Shown here one piece after another: positions 22,862 to 31,474 of a stretch of 63,260 nucleotides of DNA. Made by a program: the position numbers and the translations under genes. The notes under the pieces were generated by a model. The model was not told the DNA's origin and made no database searches. It saw nothing but the letters and a program-made list of their open reading frames with translations. Source of the DNA: Scatacola_A faecigallinarum (GTDB lineage: Bacteria > Pseudomonadota > Alphaproteobacteria > RF32 > CAG-239); contig DVOM01000039.1 in NCBI GenBank assembly GCA_018713605.1, positions 1-63,260 of the forward strand, read 5' to 3'. Numbering within the stretch: the stretch's first letter is position 1; each line of letters starts with the position of its first letter.

Positions 22862-24376
22862 TTGTCCGGTCTTGAAGAAACAGCCAGAAGCCATTACCAA
22901 AACGGAGAATACGCGCAGGCGCTTTCCGCATGGCTTGAACTGTCGCAGAATTTTCCCAGGCGCGACGATTATCTCGTCAGCAGCGGCAACTGCTTTGACG
23001 CGCTGGGCGACAAAAAGGCCGCTGCCGGATATTATCTCAAGGCGCATAAGGTCAACAAAAAATCATTGCCGGCGCTGACCAATCTGGCTATCGCCTGTTA
23101 TGAAACCGATGATCTGAAAGCGGCGGAAAAATATTCGCGTCAGGCTCTGAAACTTGATGCCGAAAGTCTGCCGGCGCTGATAAATCTCGGCAATGTTCTT
23201 TATCGCAAAAAAGACTATGCCGCCGCGCTGCAATATTATCGGCAGGCCGCCGAACTGCGTCCCGGCTATTACGTCGCCGAAATCAACCTGGCCAATACAT
23301 ATTTTGAACTGCGGGATTATGCCGCCGCCGCAAAACATGCTGAAAGCGCCGCCGCTCTGGATTCCGGATCGGTGCAAGCCTGGACGCTGTTGGGAAATGC
23401 GGCGCTGGAAAACGGTGTTTTTGACGCGGCATTGGACGCTTTTGCCAAAGCGGCGGAAATCGATTCTTCCGATCCCTGGATATACAATTATCTTTCGCAG
23501 GCTTACCAGAAAAAATCGCTCTGGAAAGAAGCGCTCGAAAACGGCTGGCAGGCTGTGGAAAAAAGCGGCGGCGACGAAGCGCACCACATAAATTTCGGCT
23601 ACCTTCTTTATGAAGCTTCGTTGGAAAAGGCGGATTCCCTCTGCGGCGGTTATGCCCGAAAGTGGCTGGAGAAATACCCTGAAAATCCGGTTGTGCGGCA
23701 TATGGGCAAAGCCTTGTCCGACGGGCGTTCCGCACCGGTCGCGCCGCCCGGCTACGTGCGCGATATTTTTGATGTTTTCGCCCCCGATTTTGAGCAGGTT
23801 CTGCATAGTCTGGAATATCGTGCGCCGGATTTGATTCTCGGATTCCTCAGGGATATTTACGGCGAAAAAAAACATCCGAAAATGAGGATTCTCGATGCCG
23901 GATGCGGTACCGGGCTTTGCGGGGTTTTCCTGAAAAAATATGCTTCTTTTCGTGGTCTGGAAGGCGTTGATCTGTCGGCCGGAATGTTGCGGGAGGCCGC
24001 GGCCAAAAAAGTTTATAACAAGTTGATTTGCCGGGAGATTACAGACTGGCTGAACAATGTGAAAGCGCGTTACGGACTGGTGGTTTCCGCCGATGTTTTT
24101 ACCTATATCGGCGACCTTGAAAACCTGTTTTCCGCTTTGTTCGGGGCACTGAAAAAAAACGGCCGCGTTATCTTTACCGTTTCGGAAAATTCCTTAAACG
24201 ATTCCGACTGGTTTCTGCACATTTCCGGACGTTTTCTGCACCGCCGCGAATATATTGAAAAACTGCTTTTGCAAACCGGTTTCGAGCTGGAAAAAATCAG
24301 CCGGGAAAAACTGCGCAACGAGGGTGATTCCGAAGTTTGGGGATATGTCGTTGCCGCGCGGAAACAAGGTGTCTGA
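22862..24376 (+). CDS. TPR-repeat protein with C-terminal SAM-dependent methyltransferase
   Basis: The start is probably the TTG at 22862, with AAAGGA 7-12 nt upstream; an earlier frame would cross the tRNA. The product is about 504 aa. The first 300 residues hold about seven tetratricopeptide units (e.g. YQNGEYAQALSAWLELSQ, ALINLGNVLYRKKDYAAALQYY). The last 190 form a class I methyltransferase with motif I ILDAGCGTGLCG. TPR-methyltransferases of this type occur in alphaproteobacteria and probably modify protein or small-molecule substrates held by the repeats. Substrate unknown. Confidence 0.85.
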   Translation: MSGLEETARSHYQNGEYAQALSAWLELSQNFPRRDDYLVSSGNCFDALGDKKAAAGYYLKAHKVNKKSLPALTNLAIACYETDDLKAAEKYSRQALKLDAESLPALINLGNVLYRKKDYAAALQYYRQAAELRPGYYVAEINLANTYFELRDYAAAAKHAESAAALDSGSVQAWTLLGNAALENGVFDAALDAFAKAAEIDSSDPWIYNYLSQAYQKKSLWKEALENGWQAVEKSGGDEAHHINFGYLLYEASLEKADSLCGGYARKWLEKYPENPVVRHMGKALSDGRSAPVAPPGYVRDIFDVFAPDFEQVLHSLEYRAPDLILGFLRDIYGEKKHPKMRILDAGCGTGLCGVFLKKYASFRGLEGVDLSAGMLREAAAKKVYNKLICREITDWLNNVKARYGLVVSADVFTYIGDLENLFSALFGALKKNGRVIFTVSENSLNDSDWFLHISGRFLHRREYIEKLLLQTGFELEKISREKLRNEGDSEVWGYVVAARKQGV

Positions 24377-24394
24377 CAAGCGGATTCCGCCCAC

Positions 24395-24425
24395 AAAAAA
24401 ACCTCTCTGTCCAGAGAGGTTTTTT
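24395..24425. terminator. Bidirectional terminator
   Basis: The stem AACCTCTCTG/CAGAGAGGTT has an A-run before and a T-run after. It is shared by the TPR-methyltransferase gene and the convergent DUF2934 gene. Confidence 0.88.
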
Positions 24426-24452
24426 CATTTTTTCAACTTCAAAAAAACGCAA

Positions 24453-24704
24453 TTATTTTGCGGATTTTTTGGTCGAAGAAGCGCTCTTGCAGGAAGAACT
24501 TTTGCTGCTGGTTTTCTTGGCGGAAGCAGTGCTCTTCTTGGCGCTGCCGGAAGTGGCAGACTTGCAGGAAGAAGACTTGCAGTTGTTAGAAAACTGAGCT
24601 ACGGCCAAAGACCAGAAATACTCGTCCTGACCCATCGGGCGGCCGGCATTTTCCCACAGATAGTAGGCAGCTTCTTTGATTGCATTTTCATTATTTTTAA
24701 CCAT
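24453..24704 (-). CDS. DUF2934-like protein with Lys/Ser/Cys-rich tail, 83 aa
   Basis: The start ATG at 24704 has GGAG 7 nt upstream. Residues about 7-33 (AIKEAAYYLWENAGRPMGQDEYFW) match the short DUF2934 motif found in small alphaproteobacterial proteins. The remaining 45 residues are a low-complexity tail of Lys, Ser, Thr, Ala and three repeated SSCKS-type units with cysteines. Histone-like Lys/Ala tails are known on such small proteins, but the regular SCKS units are unusual. It could bind nucleic acid or metal; function unknown. Confidence 0.75.
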   Translation of the reverse strand: MVKNNENAIKEAAYYLWENAGRPMGQDEYFWSLAVAQFSNNCKSSSCKSATSGSAKKSTASAKKTSSKSSSCKSASSTKKSAK

Positions 24705-24837
24705 AACTAACTCCAAATAAAAATAAAAAATGTTTGCTCAACACGTTCTAATATACATTCAAAATTTTATACGTCAATAACAAATCGAGTGATAATATTG
24801 ATTCTGCAAAATAAAAGATAACAGCCTCTCAATTTGC

Positions 24838-24866
24838 TTGCATTTAATATTATAAGAATTTATATC
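24838..24866 (+). promoter_or_regulatory. Candidate promoter of the glycogen operon
   Basis: TTGCAT (24838-24843), a 17-nt spacer and TATATC (24861-24866), about 60 nt before the glgB start, in a very AT-rich gap. Confidence 0.5.
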
Positions 24867-24927
24867 TAGGTTTTAAAGGGCTGAACTATTATCAAAATTA
24901 ATTATGTCTAAGGCTATAGGGGGCTAT

Positions 24928-27126
24928 ATGGAATATCTGTTATCTAAAGAAGAAATGCAGGCTGTAATCAACGGCGACCACGGCAATGTTTTTGCCGTAC
25001 TCGGAATTCATCGCGATAAGGGCAGCAAAGAGGTCTTTATCCGCGCATATCAACCCAATACGCGTTCAATCGAGGTCCTGAAAAACGACGGCACGTCGCT
25101 GGGGATGATGACCAAACTTGATGATCGCGGCTTCTATCAGATTAACCTCGGCGTCGGGGAAAATTTCGCCTATCGTTTCAAAATCGAAAACGACTTGGGC
25201 AATACCTATATGGCCGAAGATGCCTATCGTTTTCAGTCGAATATCGGCGACATCGACGCCTATCTCTTTGCCGAAGGCACCCATCTTGACATGTATAAAA
25301 AACTCGGTGCGCATCCGATGACGATGGACGGCGTGGCCGGCGTAAGTTTTGCCGTCTGGGCGCCGAATGCCAAGCGTGTTTCCGTCGTCGGCGGCTTCAA
25401 CAATTGGGACGGACGTGTCAACGTCATGCGCAAACATCCGACCTGCGGCGTCTGGGATATTTTCATTCCCGGCATCGGGCAGGGCGAACTTTACAAATAC
25501 GAAATCAAAACCCAGCAGGACTACATACTGGTTAAGTCGGATCCGGTTGCTTTTTATTCCGAAAAAAGGCCGAATACGGCATCTGTCGTTTACAACATCG
25601 AAAATTATCATTGGGAAGACGAAAACTGGATGAACTACCGCGAGCAGGCCAACAGTTTCGACCGTCCGATGTCCGTTTACGAGGTTCATCTCGGTTCTTG
25701 GCGCCGCAAGGGCGAACATGGCGAAGAATATTTGACTTACCGCGAGTTTGCCGACTATCTTGTCCCCTATGTCGGCAACATGGGCTTTACGCATGTCGAG
25801 TTTCTGCCGCTGTCCGAACATCCGCTGGACGCTTCCTGGGGGTATCAGGTTACCGGCATGTTCGCGCCGACTTCGCGTTTCGGCAATCCGGACGATTTCC
25901 GCTATATGATTGACAAATTTCATCAGGCCGGCATCGGCGTTATCATGGACTGGGTGCCGGCGCATTTTCCCAAGGACGGTCACGGCCTTGTCGAGTTTGA
26001 TGGCACGCATTTGTACGAGCATGCCGATCCGCGCAAGGGCGAACATACCGACTGGGGAACCAAAATTTATAACTACGGTCGTACCGAGGTCTGCAATTTT
26101 CTCTGCGCCAGCGCGCTCTACTGGTTGAAGGAATATCACATTGACGGTCTGCGCGTTGACGCGGTCGCTTCTATGTTGTATCTGGACTATTCGCGCAAAA
26201 ACGGCGAGTGGATTCCCAATATCTACGGCGGCAACGAAAACCTTGAGGCCATATCTTTTCTGCGCAAGATGAACGAGCTTGTTTACGGCCACAACAAAGG
26301 CGCCTTTACCTGCGCCGAAGAGTCGACGGCCTGGCCGATGGTTTCGCGTCCGACTTCCATGGGCGGCCTGGGGTTCGGTTACAAATGGAACATGGGCTGG
26401 ATGAACGACACGCTGCGCTATATCAGCAAGGATCCGGTGCACCGCAAATATCATCACGGCATGCTGACTTTCGGTCTGCTTTATGCGTTTAACGAAAACT
26501 TCATTCTGCCGATTTCACACGATGAGGTGGTACACGGCAAAGGCTCCATGCTGGCCAAAATGCCGGGCGACGAGTGGCAGAAATTTGCAAACCTGAGAGC
26601 CTATTACGGCTTCATGTTTACCCATCCGGGCAAGAAACTGCTGTTTATGGGCAACGAGTTTGGGCAGGATTGGGAATGGAACGCCGAAGAAAGCCTGCGC
26701 TGGCATCTGCTGCAATATCCGATGTATAAGGGCATGCAGAACTGTGTCCGCGACCTTAATCTGATGTATAAGGGAAATCCGGCGCTTTATGAGGTCGATT
26801 TCGACTACCGCGGTTTTGAGTGGATTGAACATTCCAACGCTGATGACAGCGTCATCTCTTATGTTCGCAAAGGCACGCAGCCCGGCGATTATCTGATTGT
26901 CATATGCAACTTTACGCCGGTGGTTCGCAGGGATTACCGCGTCGGTGTTCTGGAAAAATGCAAATATCAGGAAATTTTTAACAGCGACGATGTAAACTAC
27001 TGGGGAAGCGGCGTCAAGAACGAAGGCTTTATGGAAGCGCAGGAACAGGAGTGGAATATGAAACCTTATTCCGTCCAGATAACGCTTCCGCCTCTGTCAA
27101 CCATCGTAATTAAGCCGATACGCTGA
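24928..27126 (+). CDS. glgB: 1,4-alpha-glucan branching enzyme
   Basis: This GH13 enzyme forms alpha-1,6 branches in glycogen and is about 732 aa. The start at ATG 24928 is favoured by AGGGGG just upstream; ATG 24904 is in frame but has no ribosome site. It has an N-terminal CBM48-type domain (SFAVWAPNAKRVSVVGGFNNWDGR) and the catalytic barrel with GLRVDAVASMLYLDY (nucleophile Asp), AEES (acid Glu) and ISHDEVVHGK. It heads the glgB-glgX-malQ operon. Confidence 0.96.
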   Translation: MEYLLSKEEMQAVINGDHGNVFAVLGIHRDKGSKEVFIRAYQPNTRSIEVLKNDGTSLGMMTKLDDRGFYQINLGVGENFAYRFKIENDLGNTYMAEDAYRFQSNIGDIDAYLFAEGTHLDMYKKLGAHPMTMDGVAGVSFAVWAPNAKRVSVVGGFNNWDGRVNVMRKHPTCGVWDIFIPGIGQGELYKYEIKTQQDYILVKSDPVAFYSEKRPNTASVVYNIENYHWEDENWMNYREQANSFDRPMSVYEVHLGSWRRKGEHGEEYLTYREFADYLVPYVGNMGFTHVEFLPLSEHPLDASWGYQVTGMFAPTSRFGNPDDFRYMIDKFHQAGIGVIMDWVPAHFPKDGHGLVEFDGTHLYEHADPRKGEHTDWGTKIYNYGRTEVCNFLCASALYWLKEYHIDGLRVDAVASMLYLDYSRKNGEWIPNIYGGNENLEAISFLRKMNELVYGHNKGAFTCAEESTAWPMVSRPTSMGGLGFGYKWNMGWMNDTLRYISKDPVHRKYHHGMLTFGLLYAFNENFILPISHDEVVHGKGSMLAKMPGDEWQKFANLRAYYGFMFTHPGKKLLFMGNEFGQDWEWNAEESLRWHLLQYPMYKGMQNCVRDLNLMYKGNPALYEVDFDYRGFEWIEHSNADDSVISYVRKGTQPGDYLIVICNFTPVVRRDYRVGVLEKCKYQEIFNSDDVNYWGSGVKNEGFMEAQEQEWNMKPYSVQITLPPLSTIVIKPIR

Positions 27127-27150
27127 TTTTTAACATAAGGGAGAAAAACA

Positions 27151-29223
27151 ATGGCAGGCAGCAAACCCACAATCGGAAAACCCTATCCGCTCGGTTCGGT
27201 TTACGATGGCAAGGGTGTTAACTTTGCCTTGTTTTCCGCTCATGCCGAAAAGGTTGAGCTTTGCCTGTTTGACAAAACCGGCGCGCAGGAGGTGCAGCGT
27301 TACGCCATAACCGAAAACGACAACAGCATCTGGCATATCTATGTGCCGGGACTGGAGCCGGGGCAGGTCTACGGCTACCGCGTTTATGGCCCTTACAGGC
27401 CGGAAGAGGGCAAGCGTTTTAATCCGAACAAGCTGTTGATTGATCCCTATGGCCGGCAGCTGGTCGGCAAGCTCATCTGGCATAAGGCCATTTTCGGCTA
27501 CGACTGGGACAGTCCGGACAAGGATTTGTCTTTCTCCGAACTGGACAGCGCGCCCTATGTGCCGAAGTCCGTGGTTGTTGACGACGCCTACGACTGGGAA
27601 GGCGACGAACCGTTGCGCCGTCCTTTTGAAGATACCGTGATTTACGAAACCCATACCCGCGGATTTACCCGCCTGCATCCGAAAGTTCCCGATGCCAAAC
27701 GCGGCACTTTTGCCGGCATGTCGCACCGGTCGGTTGTCAACTATCTTAAGTGGCTGGGCATTACCGCGGTCGAACTGCTGCCGATTCACGCCTTTTTCGG
27801 CAACCGGCACAAAAAGGGTTATATTGTTGACAATTACTGGGGATATGAAAGCTTTACCTTCTTTGCTCCCGAGCAGTCTTACCTGAGCCGTGACGATATC
27901 CGCGAATTTAAGGATATGGTCAAAACCCTCCACAGAAACAATATCGAGGTTATTCTCGACGTCGTGTTCAACCATACCGGGGAGGGCAACCAGCTCGGTC
28001 CGACTTTATGTTATCGCGGCATCGACAATGAATCCTACTATATTCTCAATCCCGAAAACCGGCGTTATTATTTTGATACGACCGGTTGCGGTGCGACGTT
28101 TAACGTTCAGCATCCGAATGTCTTAACGTTGGTTATGGATTCGCTGCGTTATTGGGTTAGGGAAATGCATGTGGACGGTTTCCGTTTTGACCTGGCAACG
28201 ACGGTCAGCCGTCATAATCTGGCCTTTAGCCAGCAGAGCGGTTTTTTATATTCCACGCTGCAGGATCCGCTGATGAAGCAGAGCAAGCTGATTGCCGAAC
28301 CCTGGGATGTCGGTTACGGCGGCTATCAGGTCGGCGGGTTTCCGCCGGGTTGGGCCGAATGGAATGATAAGTTCCGCGATGTCGTGCGCCGTTTCTGGAA
28401 AGGCGATTTGGGTCAGACGCCCGAACTTGCCAGCCGCATAGCCGGATCGTCCGATGTCTTTAATTATAACAATCGCGATATTTGGGCAAGCGTCAACTTT
28501 ATCACGGCGCATGACGGTTTTACACTGCGCGATTTGGTAAGTTATAACGGCAAACACAACAATTCCAACGGCGAAGAAAACCGTGACGGCAGCGACAGCA
28601 ACTGGAGCTGGAATTCCGGCGCCGAAGGCGAGAGCGACAACAAAACCGTCACTTCCAACCGCTACGCCCGCGGCCGGGCGTTGATGGCGACGCTGCTGCT
28701 GTCTTTTGGGACGCCGATGATGCTGGCCGGCGACGAGTTTGCGCATACCCAGTTCGGCAACAACAATCCTTATTGCCAGGACAACGTGCTGACTTGGATT
28801 GCCTGGGAGGCGATTACCGACGAGAACCGGAGTTTTGCCCGCTTTGTCAAAAAACTGGTGCAGTTGCGCAAGAAGCTCAGAATTTTCGAACGCCGTCATT
28901 TCTTTACCGGGCGTCCGGTCAGCCGCAGCGGCGTCAAGGATATTACCTGGTATACGGAAAAAGGCTGCGAGTTTGCCGAAGCGGATTGGCATGACGCAAA
29001 CCGTAAGTCTTTGTCTTATTGCGTTTACGGCGGCAGCCGCTACGTCATGTGCATTTTTAATGCTGACTTCAACGAATTGAGCTGGAAGCTTCCCGATATT
29101 GACAACACGATGACCTGGAATCTGCTTTTGGACAGTTCTTCCAAATTTACCGGTGTGCCGGCCTCAGACAAAACAATCAGGGTTCCCGGCTGGAGCGTGC
29201 TGGTTTTTGAAATTAAACGATAG
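27151..29223 (+). CDS. glgX: Glycogen debranching enzyme
   Basis: This 690-aa GH13 isoamylase-type enzyme removes alpha-1,6 branches from limit dextrins. It has the N-terminal CBM48 (GVNFALFSAHAEKVELCLFD), VVFNHTGEGN, VDGFRFDLAT with the nucleophile Asp, IAEPWDVG with the catalytic Glu and FITAHDGFTL. Its length and the LGPTLCYRGIDN stretch fit GlgX. It begins 24 nt after glgB with a GGGAG site and works with MalQ to recycle short glucans. Confidence 0.95.
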   Translation: MAGSKPTIGKPYPLGSVYDGKGVNFALFSAHAEKVELCLFDKTGAQEVQRYAITENDNSIWHIYVPGLEPGQVYGYRVYGPYRPEEGKRFNPNKLLIDPYGRQLVGKLIWHKAIFGYDWDSPDKDLSFSELDSAPYVPKSVVVDDAYDWEGDEPLRRPFEDTVIYETHTRGFTRLHPKVPDAKRGTFAGMSHRSVVNYLKWLGITAVELLPIHAFFGNRHKKGYIVDNYWGYESFTFFAPEQSYLSRDDIREFKDMVKTLHRNNIEVILDVVFNHTGEGNQLGPTLCYRGIDNESYYILNPENRRYYFDTTGCGATFNVQHPNVLTLVMDSLRYWVREMHVDGFRFDLATTVSRHNLAFSQQSGFLYSTLQDPLMKQSKLIAEPWDVGYGGYQVGGFPPGWAEWNDKFRDVVRRFWKGDLGQTPELASRIAGSSDVFNYNNRDIWASVNFITAHDGFTLRDLVSYNGKHNNSNGEENRDGSDSNWSWNSGAEGESDNKTVTSNRYARGRALMATLLLSFGTPMMLAGDEFAHTQFGNNNPYCQDNVLTWIAWEAITDENRSFARFVKKLVQLRKKLRIFERRHFFTGRPVSRSGVKDITWYTEKGCEFAEADWHDANRKSLSYCVYGGSRYVMCIFNADFNELSWKLPDIDNTMTWNLLLDSSSKFTGVPASDKTIRVPGWSVLVFEIKR

Positions 29224-29241
29224 AAAACAAGGGGAAATCAG

Positions 29242-31401
29242 ATGGAGGAAAATCTCAGGCTTCTGGCGGAAAAGTTAGGACTTTCGGTGCGCTTTTCCGA
29301 CGCCGGACTGATTAAAAAAGATTATGAAGTCAGCGAAGACGTTATCCGCTTTATTGCCGACAGTCTGGGATTTAAAGCCTGGACGGCAGACGATGTCAAT
29401 GCGTCGCTGGCCGAAATAGAACGCTGTCGCTGGATGCGAACGCTGGATACGATTTATGTCGTGGAAGAAGGTGATGTCGGTTTCAGCGCGGTTGTTCCCG
29501 TTTCGCGTCTCGGTGCCGCCTTTGATATTATTGCCGCACCTGAGAATTCCGGCCCCGGCATTTTCGGTCAGCTGTCTTTTCGCGTCAGTGATACCGGCGA
29601 GCGCTATGTTCTGGACGGTACGGAATTGGCCCGGATAGAGGTGCGCATCAATACGGCGCTGAGTTTCGGCTATTACAGCCTGACCTTTAAGATGGATGAA
29701 GACCTTTTCTTTTCGACTTTGGCCGTGGCGCCCCGCCGCTGTTTTGAAAATGCCGCATTGTCCGGCGGCAAGGTCTGGGGTTTCAATATACAGCTCTATT
29801 CGCTGAAAAGCGAACGCAATTGGGGTGTCGGCGATTTTACGGATCTGTCCGAACTGGTCAAGATCGCCGCCCGCAGCGGCGCCAATGTCATCGGTCTCAA
29901 TCCGCTCAACGTGCTGAATCATACCTATCCGGAAGACGCCAGCCCTTACAGTTCGCTGAGCCGCCTGTTTATGAACCCGATATATATCGACATTGAAAAT
30001 GTGCCGGAGTTTACGCCGTCCGACCGGGAGGATAATCTGGAGCTGATTAAGGAACTCCGCGGCAGCGAACTGATTAAGTATACCGAGGTTTATCGCCTTA
30101 AGGTAAAATTGCTGGGCGAATTTTACAAACGGTTCAAGTTCGGCAAGGATCAGAAGCGACAGACGGATTATCAGCGTTTCTGCGAAAGCAAGGGCGTCGA
30201 CTTGGACAAGATGGCCGTTTTCCAATGCCTGTATGACGAAAAATGCGCGTCGGGATGGTGCGGCGGCTGGCGGGCATGGGAAAAAGAGTTTCAGAATTTC
30301 AACACCGAGGCGATTCAAAAATACATAACTTCGCACAAAGAACGCATAGAGTTCTTTAAGTATATGCAGTTTGAAGCGGAGCGGCAGTTTGATCTGGCGC
30401 ATCAGACCGCAGTGGAATGCGGCATGCGTCTCGGCTTTTACCGTGACTTGCCGGTCGGCGTCAATTCTGAAAGCACCGAAGTTTGGAGCGATCCGGAACT
30501 GTTTATTCCCGGTGTCGGCGCAGGCGCGCCGCCGGACGCTTTTTTTCCTGCTGGGCAAAAATGGTGTCTTGGCACCTTTAACCCTTTTGTCCTCAAGGAA
30601 AAATGCTATCAGCCTTTTATCAAAATCCTGCGTGCCAATATGCGTTCGGCCGGCGCGTTGCGCATTGACCATGTTATGGGATTGATGCGTTTGTATATAA
30701 TTCCCGACAGCGGCACTGCCGGAACTTACCTTTATTTCAATTTTCGCGATATGCTCAATATCGTCGCGCTGGAGAGCCATTTGAACCAGTGCATGATTGT
30801 CGGCGAAAGCATCGGCAACGTGCCCGAAGGTTTCATTGACACGCTGCGCGCCCGCAATGTCTATTCTCTGGGCGTCCTCTGGGCTGAGCGTTTTGACGCC
30901 GGCTGGGGCGATTTTCGCAGTCCGCAGCAGTATCCCGAATATGCGTTTACCTCAATCGGCACCCACGACATGGCGCCGTTGCGGATGTGGTGGTTCGGAT
31001 ATGACATTGCCCTCATGCGCAGCTTGAACATTATTGACAATGATGAGACACAGTCCCATGCCTACCAGAAACGCGAAGTCGATCGCTGGAAACTCCTTCA
31101 TGTTTTGGACATTAACGGCGTCTGGCCGGAAGACAACCTTCGCAAAGGCGATTATATCTACGGCGAAGCCTATCCCGAAGGAATTGAAGAGGCGGTTCAT
31201 CGTTTTGCCGCCCGTTCGGTTTCCAAAGTTTTTCTGGCGCAGCCGGAAGACATTTTTCATGTTGAAAAAATGCAGAACCTTCCGGGCGTTGACCGGGACA
31301 AACATCCGAACTGGCGCCGCAAGCTTCCGGTTGATTTGGAAAAATTCGAAACCGATATTGCCTATATCCGCAATATCAGGGCCATCCGACGCGAGAGGTA
31401 A
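29242..31401 (+). CDS. malQ: 4-alpha-glucanotransferase (amylomaltase)
   Basis: This 719-aa GH77 enzyme transfers maltosyl units between short glucans. The long N-terminal extension (about 160 aa) matches enterobacterial-type MalQ. The catalytic part has NWGVGDFTDL, ALRIDHVMGLMRLY (nucleophile Asp), GESIGNVPE (acid/base Glu) and SIGTHDMAPLRMWW. It is the third gene of the glycogen operon and ends at a strong terminator. Confidence 0.95.
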   Translation: MEENLRLLAEKLGLSVRFSDAGLIKKDYEVSEDVIRFIADSLGFKAWTADDVNASLAEIERCRWMRTLDTIYVVEEGDVGFSAVVPVSRLGAAFDIIAAPENSGPGIFGQLSFRVSDTGERYVLDGTELARIEVRINTALSFGYYSLTFKMDEDLFFSTLAVAPRRCFENAALSGGKVWGFNIQLYSLKSERNWGVGDFTDLSELVKIAARSGANVIGLNPLNVLNHTYPEDASPYSSLSRLFMNPIYIDIENVPEFTPSDREDNLELIKELRGSELIKYTEVYRLKVKLLGEFYKRFKFGKDQKRQTDYQRFCESKGVDLDKMAVFQCLYDEKCASGWCGGWRAWEKEFQNFNTEAIQKYITSHKERIEFFKYMQFEAERQFDLAHQTAVECGMRLGFYRDLPVGVNSESTEVWSDPELFIPGVGAGAPPDAFFPAGQKWCLGTFNPFVLKEKCYQPFIKILRANMRSAGALRIDHVMGLMRLYIIPDSGTAGTYLYFNFRDMLNIVALESHLNQCMIVGESIGNVPEGFIDTLRARNVYSLGVLWAERFDAGWGDFRSPQQYPEYAFTSIGTHDMAPLRMWWFGYDIALMRSLNIIDNDETQSHAYQKREVDRWKLLHVLDINGVWPEDNLRKGDYIYGEAYPEGIEEAVHRFAARSVSKVFLAQPEDIFHVEKMQNLPGVDRDKHPNWRRKLPVDLEKFETDIAYIRNIRAIRRER

Positions 31402-31417
31402 TCGGCACCCGCTTAAA

Positions 31418-31450
31418 GGAAAAGGCCTTTCCTTTCTGGAAAGGCCTTTT
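31418..31450. terminator. Bidirectional terminator between malQ and flgL
   Basis: A 12-bp stem, AAAGGCCTTTCC/GGAAAGGCCTTT, loop of five, with A/T runs on both sides at the convergent junction. Confidence 0.85.
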
Positions 31451-31474
31451 CTCTGCCCCGATTACCTCCGCATT

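Noticed and set aside
25066..26457. 463-codon minus-strand frame opposite glgB
   Set aside because: It lies within the branching enzyme gene, which has all catalytic motifs. The antisense product has no recognisable domain.
29275..30780. 501-codon minus-strand frame opposite malQ
   Set aside because: malQ is intact with GH77 motifs. The antisense frame is a shadow.
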